Shown here: positions 34,210 through 42,203 of the stretch, in pieces
How positions within the stretch are numbered: position 1 is the first letter of the stretch
Layout: each line of letters opens with the position of its first letter
Assembly (NCBI RefSeq): GCF_002305855.1
Contig: NZ_CP022163.1
Span: forward strand, 4,712,292-4,776,291
Direction: 5' to 3'
DNA length: 64,000 nt
Source of the DNA: Melittangium boletus DSM 14713
Lineage (GTDB): Bacteria; Myxococcota; Myxococcia; Myxococcales; Myxococcaceae
The notes under the pieces: model-generated
Database searches by the model: none
Told to the model about the DNA's origin: nothing
What the model saw: only the letters and a program-made list of their open reading frames with translations
Translations under genes and position numbers: made by a program

Positions 34210-36393
34210 GTGTCTTCTGTGTCCATGGACTCTCCCGCGACGAACGACTCCGCTGCCCTGCCTCGTCTCCTCGGCCGTTACGAACTCGTCCATCTTCTGG
34301 GGCAGGGTGGAATGGGAGAGGTGTACCTCGCCAAGATTTCCGGAGCGGCGGGTTTCGAGAAGCCCTGCATCGTCAAGACGATCCTCCCCACGCTCCTGAA
34401 GGACCGGCAGTTCCTCGATCGCTTCCACCATGAAGCGAAGGTTCTCGTGCACCTGGTGCACTCGTCCATCGCGCAGGTCTACGACATGGGCGAGGCCGAG
34501 AACACCTACTACATGGCGCTCGAGTACGTGGCGGGCGTGGATCTGGCCTTCCTGCAGGAGCAGGCCCGCGTGCAGGGCCAGTCGCTGCCCCTCCCGGTGG
34601 CGCTCTACCTCGGCCAGCACATCAGCGAGGGGCTGGGGTATGCCCACCGGAAGATGGGCCCGGACGGCCAGCCGCTCGGCATCGTCCACCGCGACGTGTC
34701 GCCGCACAACGTCATGCTCTCCTATGAAGGAGAGGTGAAGGTCATCGACTTCGGCCTCGCCAAGAGCGCCGCCCGGAGCAAGTACACGCTGCCCTCCACC
34801 GTCATGGGCAAGCTCGGTTACATGTCCCCGGAGCAGGTGCGTGCCGAGGCCGTGGATCACCGCAGCGACATCTACTCGTGCGGGGTGGTGGTGTGGGAGT
34901 TGCTCGCCGGGCAGCCCCTGTTCGCCCATGGCACCGTGGGCGAGATGATGGCCGCCATGTCCAACCCCGTCGTGCCCGCGCTGCACGAGCTGCGGCCGGA
35001 CGTGGATCCCTCGCTCGATGCCGTGGTGCGTCGCGCGCTCGCGCCCCATCCCGAGGACCGTTACGCCCGCGCCGACGACTTCGCCCGCGCCCTGAACGAG
35101 CAGTTGCTGCGCCAGGGCTCGTCCCTGGGCGCCGAGGAAGTGGGCAACTTCGTGCGCGGACTCTGCCCGGAGGCCTTCGCGTCGCAGCGCCAGCTCCTCT
35201 CCCGGCTCACCTCCAACCCGAGCCTGCGCCGCACCCCCATTCCCCTGGGCCCGACCGGGATGCCCATGAACACCGGCGTCCAGACGCCCGCGGCGATGGA
35301 CGCGACTGGAATTGGCTTCGCCTCCACCATGGTGCGCGCTGACAGCCGTACCGCCGTGCCCGTGGTGTCCCCCTCACCCGAGGCCCTGTCTCAAGGACCC
35401 GGCCGCAAGGGGTGGACGGTGGCGATCCTCCTCGGCGCGCTCGGGTTGATCGGCGCCACGGCGGGGGTGACGACCGTGTGGTTGACGAACAATCAACCCG
35501 CTGGCTCGGAGTATGCCTCCCACGATCGGGGTCCTCCGGACGAGCGGCGCCCGCGGGGTCCCGGAAGTTTTCATCGAGGTGAACGCCCTCCGGAGGATCG
35601 CCCTCCACCGCCCGATGGCCCTCCTCGGCCCTGGCCTCCTCCTCCTCCCGTGGGTCCGCCGCCGGCGCTCGAGGGTCCTCCTCCCGCCGGTGCGGCGATG
35701 GGGGGGGAGCCCCCGCCTCCCGAGGAGCCCAAGGTGGTGGTGGAGACTCCGGCCCCGAAATCGGCCCGGCTCGTTCCCGCGGAACACGTGGCGGCGATGC
35801 GGCCCGGCCCCAAGGCGTCGCAGTTCCTCGTTCCGGAGGGACGCGCGGCGGGGCTCTCGCCGGGCATGGTCATCCCCGTGGTGGTGGCCCCCGTGCGGGA
35901 TGGAAAGGCGAAGCTGCTGGGCGAGGCGACGGTGCTCAAGGTGTCCGAGAAGGGCGCCGTGGTGTCACCGGATGCCCGGGTGCGCAACGCGGGGCGGATC
36001 GAGCGTTTCGCGGTCCTTCCCCTCGTCGTCCCGGCGAAGTTCGAGGTTCCCTCGGAGCCTCCCCCCGCACCGGCTCCCGCCGTGACGGCGCCTCCCAAAC
36101 CCGCCGCGCCCTCGGGGCCGCGGGCGTTGGTGGGACGCATCGCGGATCGCAGCCGCACCCCGTTGTTGAGGAAGTTCGAGATCACCAACACGGACACCAT
36201 CACGTGGAGCAACTGCATCCTCGTGGCCCAGGGACGCGAGACGTACAAACTGGGAGGCATCGCGCCTGGGGGTTCGCGGGAAGTGTCGCTCAGGGACTTC
36301 GAGCACGGCGAGGCGGGAGGGCCCTTCGTGGAGCAGAATCGCCTGGGTCTCTTCTGCGCCGAGGGCCAGAAGCTCTTTCCCGTGAAGCTGTGA
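34210..36393 (+). CDS. Ser/Thr protein kinase with membrane helix and Pro-rich extracytoplasmic part
   Basis: The 727-residue protein has an intact PknB-type kinase: GQGGMGEVY loop, Lys in CIVKTIL, HRDVSPHN with catalytic Asp162, DFG in VIDFGLAKS, and APE-like MSPEQV. A single membrane helix is at about 402-425 (WTVAILLGALGLIGATAGVT). The outer part has a long Pro-rich stretch (about 435-520), then a folded region (about 540-727) ending FCAEGQKLFPVKL that may sense ligands. The start is GTG 34210, or ATG 34225 in the same frame. Its promoter region contains the 29-G tract. Convergent with the TonB-type receptor (3 bp). Confidence 0.93.
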   Translation: MSSVSMDSPATNDSAALPRLLGRYELVHLLGQGGMGEVYLAKISGAAGFEKPCIVKTILPTLLKDRQFLDRFHHEAKVLVHLVHSSIAQVYDMGEAENTYYMALEYVAGVDLAFLQEQARVQGQSLPLPVALYLGQHISEGLGYAHRKMGPDGQPLGIVHRDVSPHNVMLSYEGEVKVIDFGLAKSAARSKYTLPSTVMGKLGYMSPEQVRAEAVDHRSDIYSCGVVVWELLAGQPLFAHGTVGEMMAAMSNPVVPALHELRPDVDPSLDAVVRRALAPHPEDRYARADDFARALNEQLLRQGSSLGAEEVGNFVRGLCPEAFASQRQLLSRLTSNPSLRRTPIPLGPTGMPMNTGVQTPAAMDATGIGFASTMVRADSRTAVPVVSPSPEALSQGPGRKGWTVAILLGALGLIGATAGVTTVWLTNNQPAGSEYASHDRGPPDERRPRGPGSFHRGERPPEDRPPPPDGPPRPWPPPPPVGPPPALEGPPPAGAAMGGEPPPPEEPKVVVETPAPKSARLVPAEHVAAMRPGPKASQFLVPEGRAAGLSPGMVIPVVVAPVRDGKAKLLGEATVLKVSEKGAVVSPDARVRNAGRIERFAVLPLVVPAKFEVPSEPPPAPAPAVTAPPKPAAPSGPRALVGRIADRSRTPLLRKFEITNTDTITWSNCILVAQGRETYKLGGIAPGGSREVSLRDFEHGEAGGPFVEQNRLGLFCAEGQKLFPVKL

Positions 36394-36396
36394 GGC

Positions 36397-39270
36397 TCAG
36401 AAGGAGCCCGTGAGCTGGAGCGTGAAGGTCCGGCCGTATTGGGGCACGGGCGCCGCGGCGCGCACCTCACCGAGCGGGAGGGCGTAGCGGGCGTCGAGCA
36501 GGTTCTGCACGCCGGCGAAGTAGCGCAGGTGCGGCAGCTCTCCGGACAGTCCGAGCCCGATCAACAAGGCCTCGCCATGGTCGGTGCCATCCGCGCCGCG
36601 GCCCCGGGCGCTCTGGTAGGTGGCCTGGGTGGCCAGGCGCATCTCTCCCGAGCCCAGGGGGAGCAGCAGCCGTCCCGAGGCCAGATGCGCGGGAGAGGCG
36701 TCGGTCTCTTCCTGGGAGGCGTTGCGCAGGGAGACGAAGGAGTAGCTCAGGTCCACGAGCAGGTAGCGTCCGGGTTGCCAATGCAGGCCCGCCTCCGCGC
36801 CCCAGGCGCGCGTCTCCCCGGAGCGGTTGCCGAAGATGGTGCACGGGGTGGGGCTCGCGGGGTCTCCACAGCGGGGCTCGCCCTGCTGCTGCTGGAGCAC
36901 CACGAGGTTGGAGATGCTGTTGTGGTAGCCCGCGACGATGATGCGCAGCTCGTTGGTCAGATCGTGCGCGTGCTCGAGTTCCAGCGTGGTGATGGTCTCC
37001 GGGTCCAACTTGCCCGCGGCGGCCTGGGTCCGGCCGCTGTCCTCGTAGTCGAGTTCGTAGGGCGTGGGAGCGCGAAAGGCGCGGCCCACCACCAGCTTGG
37101 TGAGGCCGTTGGTGTACGGGCGTCCGATGAGCGCCAGGCGCGGGGTGAAGGGGGCGCTGTCCAGGTCGAAGTAGCGATCCACGCGCACGCCCGCGGACAG
37201 GCTCAGCCGGGGGTGGAGGGTCCACTCGTCCAGCAGGTAGGTGGAGAGCAGCAGGCGGGATCTCGCCGGCAGCAGCGCGGCGCCCTGGGGGCCGAAGCTC
37301 TTCTGATTCACGCGGAGCTGGGCCTGACCCTCCACGCCCACGGTGAGATGGTGGGTGTCGAAGAGCCACAGGCGCAGGCGCGCCTCGGCGGACAGCCAGT
37401 CGGCGCGGGAGGCATCGGTGTCCCGCCGCAGACTCCCCTCGGGTTGTGCGTACATCCAGTCGCCCTGGTAACGGCTGGCGTCATAGGCGCCGCGCAGCGA
37501 CAGCTCCAACCGCTCACTCAGGGTCCGCTCATAGCGGGCCTCGGCGAAACCCCGGAGATCGCTCACCTGGGTGCCCGGTGCGCCCAGGATCGTGTCGAAG
37601 GGGCCCATGGGACTCTGCTTGAGCCGCCAGTGCCACAGGGTGTGGAAGCCGAGCTTTCCCACGCGGGCCCGGAGCGATGCGCTGGCGGCACGCTCCCCAT
37701 CCAACCCCTCCACGGTGGGCAGTCCGCTCCCCAAGGGCGTCATCTCCGCGCCCCGGATGTTCAACCCCGCCACGGACAGCAGGAGCGAGTTCTGGTCGCG
37801 CTCCCATCCCGTGCTCACACGCATCCGCGTGGTGCCCAGCGCCCCCACCGCGCCCGTGACCTCCACGTGCCGTTCCGCGCCCAACGTCTCGCGCGGCACC
37901 ACGTTGATGACGGCGAAGAAGGCGCCCGTGCCGTACAGGGCACTGCCCGGGCCCCGGACCACCTCGATGCGATCCACTTCCGCCAGGTCCACCGCGAGGT
38001 CCCTCCCCGCGTAGCCCTGCCCGGTCACGATGTCGTTGAACGGATGGCCATCCCAGAGGGTGAGGACGCGGGTGTTGAAATCACCCGGGGGCGCGAAGCC
38101 GCGCACCCCCAGGTAGGTGTAGGTCCGATCGTCGGAGACGAAGATGCCGCGCACGGCGCTCAGGGCCTCGGCGAGCGTGGTGTAGCCGAAGGCACGCAGC
38201 TCCTCCTGGGAAATGACGGAGGTGGAGGCGGGCGCCTCGTCCACGCTCAAGAGATTCTTGGACGCCGCGCGCACCGGGGGCGGCACGTAGCGCAGGTCCG
38301 CGTGGACGCGCGTCTCCGCGTCCGCGTGCACCTGGACGCGCTGGTTCACGGGGCTCACGTCCCGGCTCTCCACCTCCAGGGTGTGCTCGCCTTGCGTGAG
38401 GGTGAGCACGGTGGGGGTGAAGCCCATGGGGCGTCCGTCCACTCGCACCGTGGCGTTGTCGCGATTGGCGGTGACGATGAGGCGTCCGGTGGGCGTGGGG
38501 CGCGGACTGAGCGCCACCGAGAAGGGCACGTCGTCATCGGCGACCACGTCCACCATCACCTGGGCCGGGGTGTGGTCGGGAGCGCTCACGTACAGCACGT
38601 GCTGGCCCGGGGTGAAGCGCAGGGTGCCGGGGACCCGTCCGAGCACGGGGCCGTCCGCGGACGCGCGTATCTGGGCGCCCACGGGCGTCCCCGTGATCCG
38701 CACCGTGCCGGTGATGAGCTCCAGGGTGAAGGCCTGCTGCTCGGCGCTTCCGCGTGTCAGCTCCACCGTCACCGTGGCGCGGCGATAGCCCTCCTTGCGC
38801 ACCATCACCTCGTGGCGCCCGGGCGGCAGCGCGAGCATCTGGGGCGAGAGCCCCCGTGCGCCCAGATCCTCCCGGTCCACGAACACCTCGGCGCCCGGCG
38901 GCTCGGTGGTGACGCGCACCAGGGCCACCTTGGGCCGCAGCCGCTCCAGGGCCCGGTCCACCTCGGCCGCGTCGGCCGCGGGCAGGGCCTCCTGGGTGAG
39001 ATCGTTGTAGTAGCGGTAGGCCTCGTTGTAGCGGCCCAGCGCCTCGTAGCAGCGCGCGATGTTGTAGAGGACGTTGCGGTTGGGCACCAGGCGGTAGCTG
39101 GTGAAGTAGGAGCGCAGCGCCTCGACGTACTGGCGCCGGGCATACGCCTGGTTGCCCACCTCGAAGCTCACATCCGCTTCATCCGCGGTGTTGCTGGCCC
39201 GCACGGCCGCTGGCACGAGCAGCAGCGACAGCAGGAGGCCCAGACGAAGCACATGCATGATCGCCCCCAT
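36397..39270 (-). CDS. TonB-dependent receptor with N-terminal TPR and PEGA modules
   Basis: About 957 residues. After a signal peptide (cut near VRAS) come a TPR-like region (about 25-105, GNQAYARRQYVEALRSYFTS), several PEGA-type repeats (about 115-335; TTEPPGAEVFVDRE, GRHEVMVRKEGYRRATV, TANRDNATVRVDGRPMGFTP), then a TonB plug (SVISQEELRAFGYTTLAEAL, VDRIEVVRGPGSALYGTGAF) and a beta-barrel ending in the outer-membrane Phe signature LQLTGSF. The N-terminal modules would sit in the periplasm. Start ATG 39268-39270 (or 39256-39258). No ExbB/ExbD/TonB or siderophore genes are close; ligand unknown. Confidence 0.92.
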   Translation of the reverse strand: MGAIMHVLRLGLLLSLLLVPAAVRASNTADEADVSFEVGNQAYARRQYVEALRSYFTSYRLVPNRNVLYNIARCYEALGRYNEAYRYYNDLTQEALPAADAAEVDRALERLRPKVALVRVTTEPPGAEVFVDREDLGARGLSPQMLALPPGRHEVMVRKEGYRRATVTVELTRGSAEQQAFTLELITGTVRITGTPVGAQIRASADGPVLGRVPGTLRFTPGQHVLYVSAPDHTPAQVMVDVVADDDVPFSVALSPRPTPTGRLIVTANRDNATVRVDGRPMGFTPTVLTLTQGEHTLEVESRDVSPVNQRVQVHADAETRVHADLRYVPPPVRAASKNLLSVDEAPASTSVISQEELRAFGYTTLAEALSAVRGIFVSDDRTYTYLGVRGFAPPGDFNTRVLTLWDGHPFNDIVTGQGYAGRDLAVDLAEVDRIEVVRGPGSALYGTGAFFAVINVVPRETLGAERHVEVTGAVGALGTTRMRVSTGWERDQNSLLLSVAGLNIRGAEMTPLGSGLPTVEGLDGERAASASLRARVGKLGFHTLWHWRLKQSPMGPFDTILGAPGTQVSDLRGFAEARYERTLSERLELSLRGAYDASRYQGDWMYAQPEGSLRRDTDASRADWLSAEARLRLWLFDTHHLTVGVEGQAQLRVNQKSFGPQGAALLPARSRLLLSTYLLDEWTLHPRLSLSAGVRVDRYFDLDSAPFTPRLALIGRPYTNGLTKLVVGRAFRAPTPYELDYEDSGRTQAAAGKLDPETITTLELEHAHDLTNELRIIVAGYHNSISNLVVLQQQQGEPRCGDPASPTPCTIFGNRSGETRAWGAEAGLHWQPGRYLLVDLSYSFVSLRNASQEETDASPAHLASGRLLLPLGSGEMRLATQATYQSARGRGADGTDHGEALLIGLGLSGELPHLRYFAGVQNLLDARYALPLGEVRAAAPVPQYGRTFTLQLTGSF

Positions 39271-39300
39271 TCTTTCACGCGGGCGTACCCCGTCCACCTG

Positions 39301-39750
39301 TCAGCGTGACAGGGCGGCGCCCAGGGCGCGGGCCGCGGCCTCCAACTCCTCCTCCGGGCGTGCCTCGGCGGGGAGCGCGTCGAAGGCGCCCCTTCCCCAC
39401 AGCCGCCGGGGGGTGTCCCGGTAGCGTGGCACCAGGTGCAGGTGGAAGTGACGCAGCACGTCACCGATGGCGAACGCATAGGCGTGCTCGGCGCCAAGCA
39501 CCTCGCGCTGGGCGCGCATCACCCGCGCGGCCCAGGCGCCCAGCTCCCGTGCTTCCTCCTCCTCCAGCTCATAGAGGGCGCGCGCGTGCCGCTCGCTCGT
39601 GAGCACCACCCAGCCGGGCAGGGGGCTCGGGGAGGCCACGCCATGGAGCACCAGCCCCGGTGGGCGGGCAATCACCCCTCCCACGGGCCGGACACTCCCG
39701 TTCACGAGGGCACAGCCCAGGCACGGGTCATTCACGTCCACGTCACTCAT
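39301..39750 (-). CDS. HIT-family nucleotide hydrolase/transferase
   Basis: The 149-residue protein carries the histidine triad HFHLHLVPRY near its C-terminal third and a CLGCALVNG zinc-like pair at the N-terminus, as in many bacterial HIT proteins. Such enzymes hydrolyse or transfer nucleotidyl groups (for example dinucleoside phosphates or AMP-lysine). No signal peptide. It lies 30 bp downstream-side of the receptor gene's start on the same strand; the start codon at 39748-39750 faces the lipoprotein at 39897. Confidence 0.9.
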   Translation of the reverse strand: MSDVDVNDPCLGCALVNGSVRPVGGVIARPPGLVLHGVASPSPLPGWVVLTSERHARALYELEEEEARELGAWAARVMRAQREVLGAEHAYAFAIGDVLRHFHLHLVPRYRDTPRRLWGRGAFDALPAEARPEEELEAAARALGAALSR

Positions 39751-39896
39751 GGTCCCTCACGCTACCAGTGCCCGCCCGGGAGCGGGGATGGCCCCTGGGG
39801 GCGCGCCAACTTGACGCAGGAGGGGCCTGGGTCGGAGACTGCCGGGCCGCCGCCACGCGCGGAGAACATTTCAAGCCAAGCAGCCAAGGTGGGACG

Positions 39897-41510
39897 ATGA
39901 AGAAGCATTGGGCATTCGTGTTGCCGCTCCTCGTGTTGGGTTGCGGTCCAGAGGACTCGAACGGGGATGGGATCGCCGACGGCATCCTCAAGCCGGATTC
40001 CGTGTCGGTGGTGGCTCCGGCCACGCCCAAGGGCACCGTCTCCGGCCAGGTGCTCGACACCCGCCTGGCGCCCCTCTCGGGCGCGGAAGTGAAACTGCTC
40101 ATCGGCAGTGATGCGTCGGGTCAGTTCACCACCCAGACGGACGCCGCGGGCAACTTCATGTTCTCCAACGTGCCGGCGGGCTCCTCGGTCCTGGTGACCG
40201 CGAGCAAGGGCGGCTACGCCACGTTGCGCGCCAGCGCCCAGGTGCCCTCCAGCGCGGGCAACATCCCCATCAACAATGGCAACGCCAGCCTGGGCGCCAT
40301 CCTGCTCGCCGAGACCGGCAGCAGTGTGAGCTTCACGCTGCTCACGCCCTCGGGCCACCCCGCGGCCAACGCCCGGGCGTACCTGGAGGCCACCCCCGCC
40401 GGCGCGCTCGCCTTCAACACCACCGATGCCACCGCCACCAGCTCGGTGATCGCCACCCCCGTCGTGGCCAATGAGATGGGCATCGTCACGTTCACCAACG
40501 TGCCCGCCCCCGCGGAGCTGGCGCGCATCGGTGGCGTGGAAGCCGCCGCGGGCGGCTACCGGCTCTTCGTGGATCCGGTGGACATCAACGGCGACGGCAT
40601 CATCGACGCGGCCGGCTACGACAATAAGTTCGACGCCTCGACCCTGTTGACCACGGGCAGCTCGCAGCTCGTGCGCCTGGCCCTGCCCAACAACGGTACG
40701 GCCGGTACCTTCGGCCTGACGGCCACCAACCTCGCCAGCCTCCAGTCCGCCGACAAGCGGCCCTCGCGCAACCTGCTGCGCGACGGCGAGCCCATCTTCC
40801 TCGCCTTCAACCAGCCCGTGGCCCGCGACTCGCTCCTCGCCATCCTCACCGATGAGGCTGGCCGGGAGCAGATCGACGTCACGGTGACGCCCAACGCCAC
40901 CGGGGATGTGTACTCGCTCACGCCCGCGGCCGGCCGCGTTCTCGAGGGCCAGGAGTACAACCTCATCGTGCGTGCCACCTCGGCCTACTCGGGCGCGGTG
41001 TTCTCCAAGAAGGGCTTCTTCGTGCGCGGCGACGTGAAGAGCCCGCGCCCGCTGTCGCTCGTGTCCGTCACGTTCAAGGACAACAACGTCACGGGCAACA
41101 CCACGGGCGTGCTGGACGCGGGCGAGTGCGTCATCCTCACCTTCAACCAGACGGTGGTGCCCACCACCACCCTCCTCGAGGTCACGCTCTCGGGAGGCCC
41201 GGAGGTGCTGAACTTCAAGACCGTGGCGCCGGCCCCGTACCCCGCGCCCGCGACCAATCCCTGCTTCACCGGGGAGAGCACGAAGTTCCCCATCGAGCCG
41301 GGTTTCGACGCCACCACCCGATTCTACTTCGCCTACGGTGCGGCCGGGACGGCGGGTCCCCCGTCCATCAACCCGACCACCACCACGGCCAATGTCCGCA
41401 TGGAGTTCACCAAGTTCCAGCCGCTGGATCTGTCCAGCTACTACGAGACGGCGTGGGGGTCCCCGGTGGCCGCCACGACGATCCTCGAGAAGCAGATGGC
41501 CCGGCCGTAG
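39897..41510 (+). CDS. Lipoprotein with carboxypeptidase-regulatory-like and Ig-like domains
   Basis: The 537-residue protein begins MKKHWAFVLPLLVLGCG with a clear lipobox (VLGC), followed by a Ca-binding-like DSNGDGIADG. Residues about 45-125 form a carboxypeptidase-regulatory-like beta domain (GTVSGQVLDTRLAPLSGAEV, FMFSNVPAGSSVLVTASK); later parts resemble bacterial Ig-like repeats (PLSLVSVTFKDNNVT). The ATG at 39897 has AAGGTGGG upstream. No enzymatic motif. Such myxobacterial lipoproteins are probably surface or periplasmic scaffolds. Two strong hairpins follow its stop codon. Confidence 0.82.
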   Translation: MKKHWAFVLPLLVLGCGPEDSNGDGIADGILKPDSVSVVAPATPKGTVSGQVLDTRLAPLSGAEVKLLIGSDASGQFTTQTDAAGNFMFSNVPAGSSVLVTASKGGYATLRASAQVPSSAGNIPINNGNASLGAILLAETGSSVSFTLLTPSGHPAANARAYLEATPAGALAFNTTDATATSSVIATPVVANEMGIVTFTNVPAPAELARIGGVEAAAGGYRLFVDPVDINGDGIIDAAGYDNKFDASTLLTTGSSQLVRLALPNNGTAGTFGLTATNLASLQSADKRPSRNLLRDGEPIFLAFNQPVARDSLLAILTDEAGREQIDVTVTPNATGDVYSLTPAAGRVLEGQEYNLIVRATSAYSGAVFSKKGFFVRGDVKSPRPLSLVSVTFKDNNVTGNTTGVLDAGECVILTFNQTVVPTTTLLEVTLSGGPEVLNFKTVAPAPYPAPATNPCFTGESTKFPIEPGFDATTRFYFAYGAAGTAGPPSINPTTTTANVRMEFTKFQPLDLSSYYETAWGSPVAATTILEKQMARP

Positions 41511-41527
41511 TCCCGCGGTCCCATGCT

Positions 41528-41550
41528 CCAGGCCGGAGTGCGAGGCCTGG
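41528..41550 (+). terminator. Hairpin after the lipoprotein gene
   Basis: CCAGGCC (41528-41534) pairs with GGCCTGG (41544-41550) around a 9-nt loop, 18 bp after the stop codon at 41510. No T tract; terminator-like by position. Confidence 0.4.
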
Positions 41551-41597
41551 GGCGCCCAAGTCATCATCGGCGTGAGCCAACTGTTGGCACCTGGACA

Positions 41598-41624
41598 GGA
41601 GCGCGGGGGGAAAGCCCGCGCTCC
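41598..41624 (+). terminator. Strong 10-bp hairpin between lipoprotein and receiver genes
   Basis: GGAGCGCGGG (41598-41607) and CCCGCGCTCC (41615-41624) form a perfect 10-bp GC-rich stem with loop GGGAAAG. It lies midway between the lipoprotein stop and the receiver start and probably ends the first transcript. Confidence 0.55.
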
Positions 41625-41702
41625 CCCCGGATGCCACGAGCGCATCCAGGGAGCCGTGCATAGCATGGTGGGCGTTTCCACCTCGCACGAGGGCTCCGCG
41701 CC

Positions 41703-42161
41703 ATGACCGTACCGCTCACGCACACCCTCGATCGCAGGACGAAGGATGCCGCCGAGCCGGCGCGTGCCACCGAGCGCAGGCGCGTGCTCGTGGTCGACGA
41801 CTTCGATGACGCCCGCGAGATGTACGCGGAATATCTGGAATTCGTGGGATTCCAGGTGGACGTGGCCCGCAACGGCGTCGAGGCGGTGGAGAAGGCCCAG
41901 GGCGCTCCTCCCGACATCATCCTCATGGACCTGTCCCTGCCGGTGATGGATGGCTGGGAGGCCACGCGCCGGCTCAAGCAGGATCAGCGCACGCGGAACA
42001 TTCCCGTCATGGCGCTCAGCGGCCACGTGCTGGCGGGCAACGCCGAGCAGGCGCGGCAGGCGGGCGCGGACGAGTTCGTCGCCAAGCCGTGTCTCCCGCA
42101 GGACCTGGAGGATCGCATCCGCCGGATGCTCAAGCCGGACAAGTCCAAGACGAGCCCCTGA
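41703..42161 (+). CDS. Response regulator receiver, single-domain
   Basis: The 152-residue protein is a CheY-type receiver with an unstructured 26-residue N-terminus. It has the acidic pair in VVDDFDD, phosphorylation site Asp76 in ILMDLSLP, a switch Ser in ALSGH and Lys in FVAKPCLP. No output domain. It precedes the large kinase gene at 42204 by 42 bp on the same strand, suggesting functional linkage between a phosphorelay receiver and Ser/Thr kinase signalling. A cognate histidine kinase is not adjacent. Confidence 0.92.
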   Translation: MTVPLTHTLDRRTKDAAEPARATERRRVLVVDDFDDAREMYAEYLEFVGFQVDVARNGVEAVEKAQGAPPDIILMDLSLPVMDGWEATRRLKQDQRTRNIPVMALSGHVLAGNAEQARQAGADEFVAKPCLPQDLEDRIRRMLKPDKSKTSP

Positions 42162-42203
42162 GTCGATCGGCTGTTCCCTCGTGTCTCTTCCCGGGGAGGC
42201 GCC

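Noticed and set aside
41598..41624. Riboswitch in front of the receiver gene
   Set aside because: The stem is a simple GC-rich hairpin without any conserved aptamer pattern that I could recognise; a terminator is the simpler reading.
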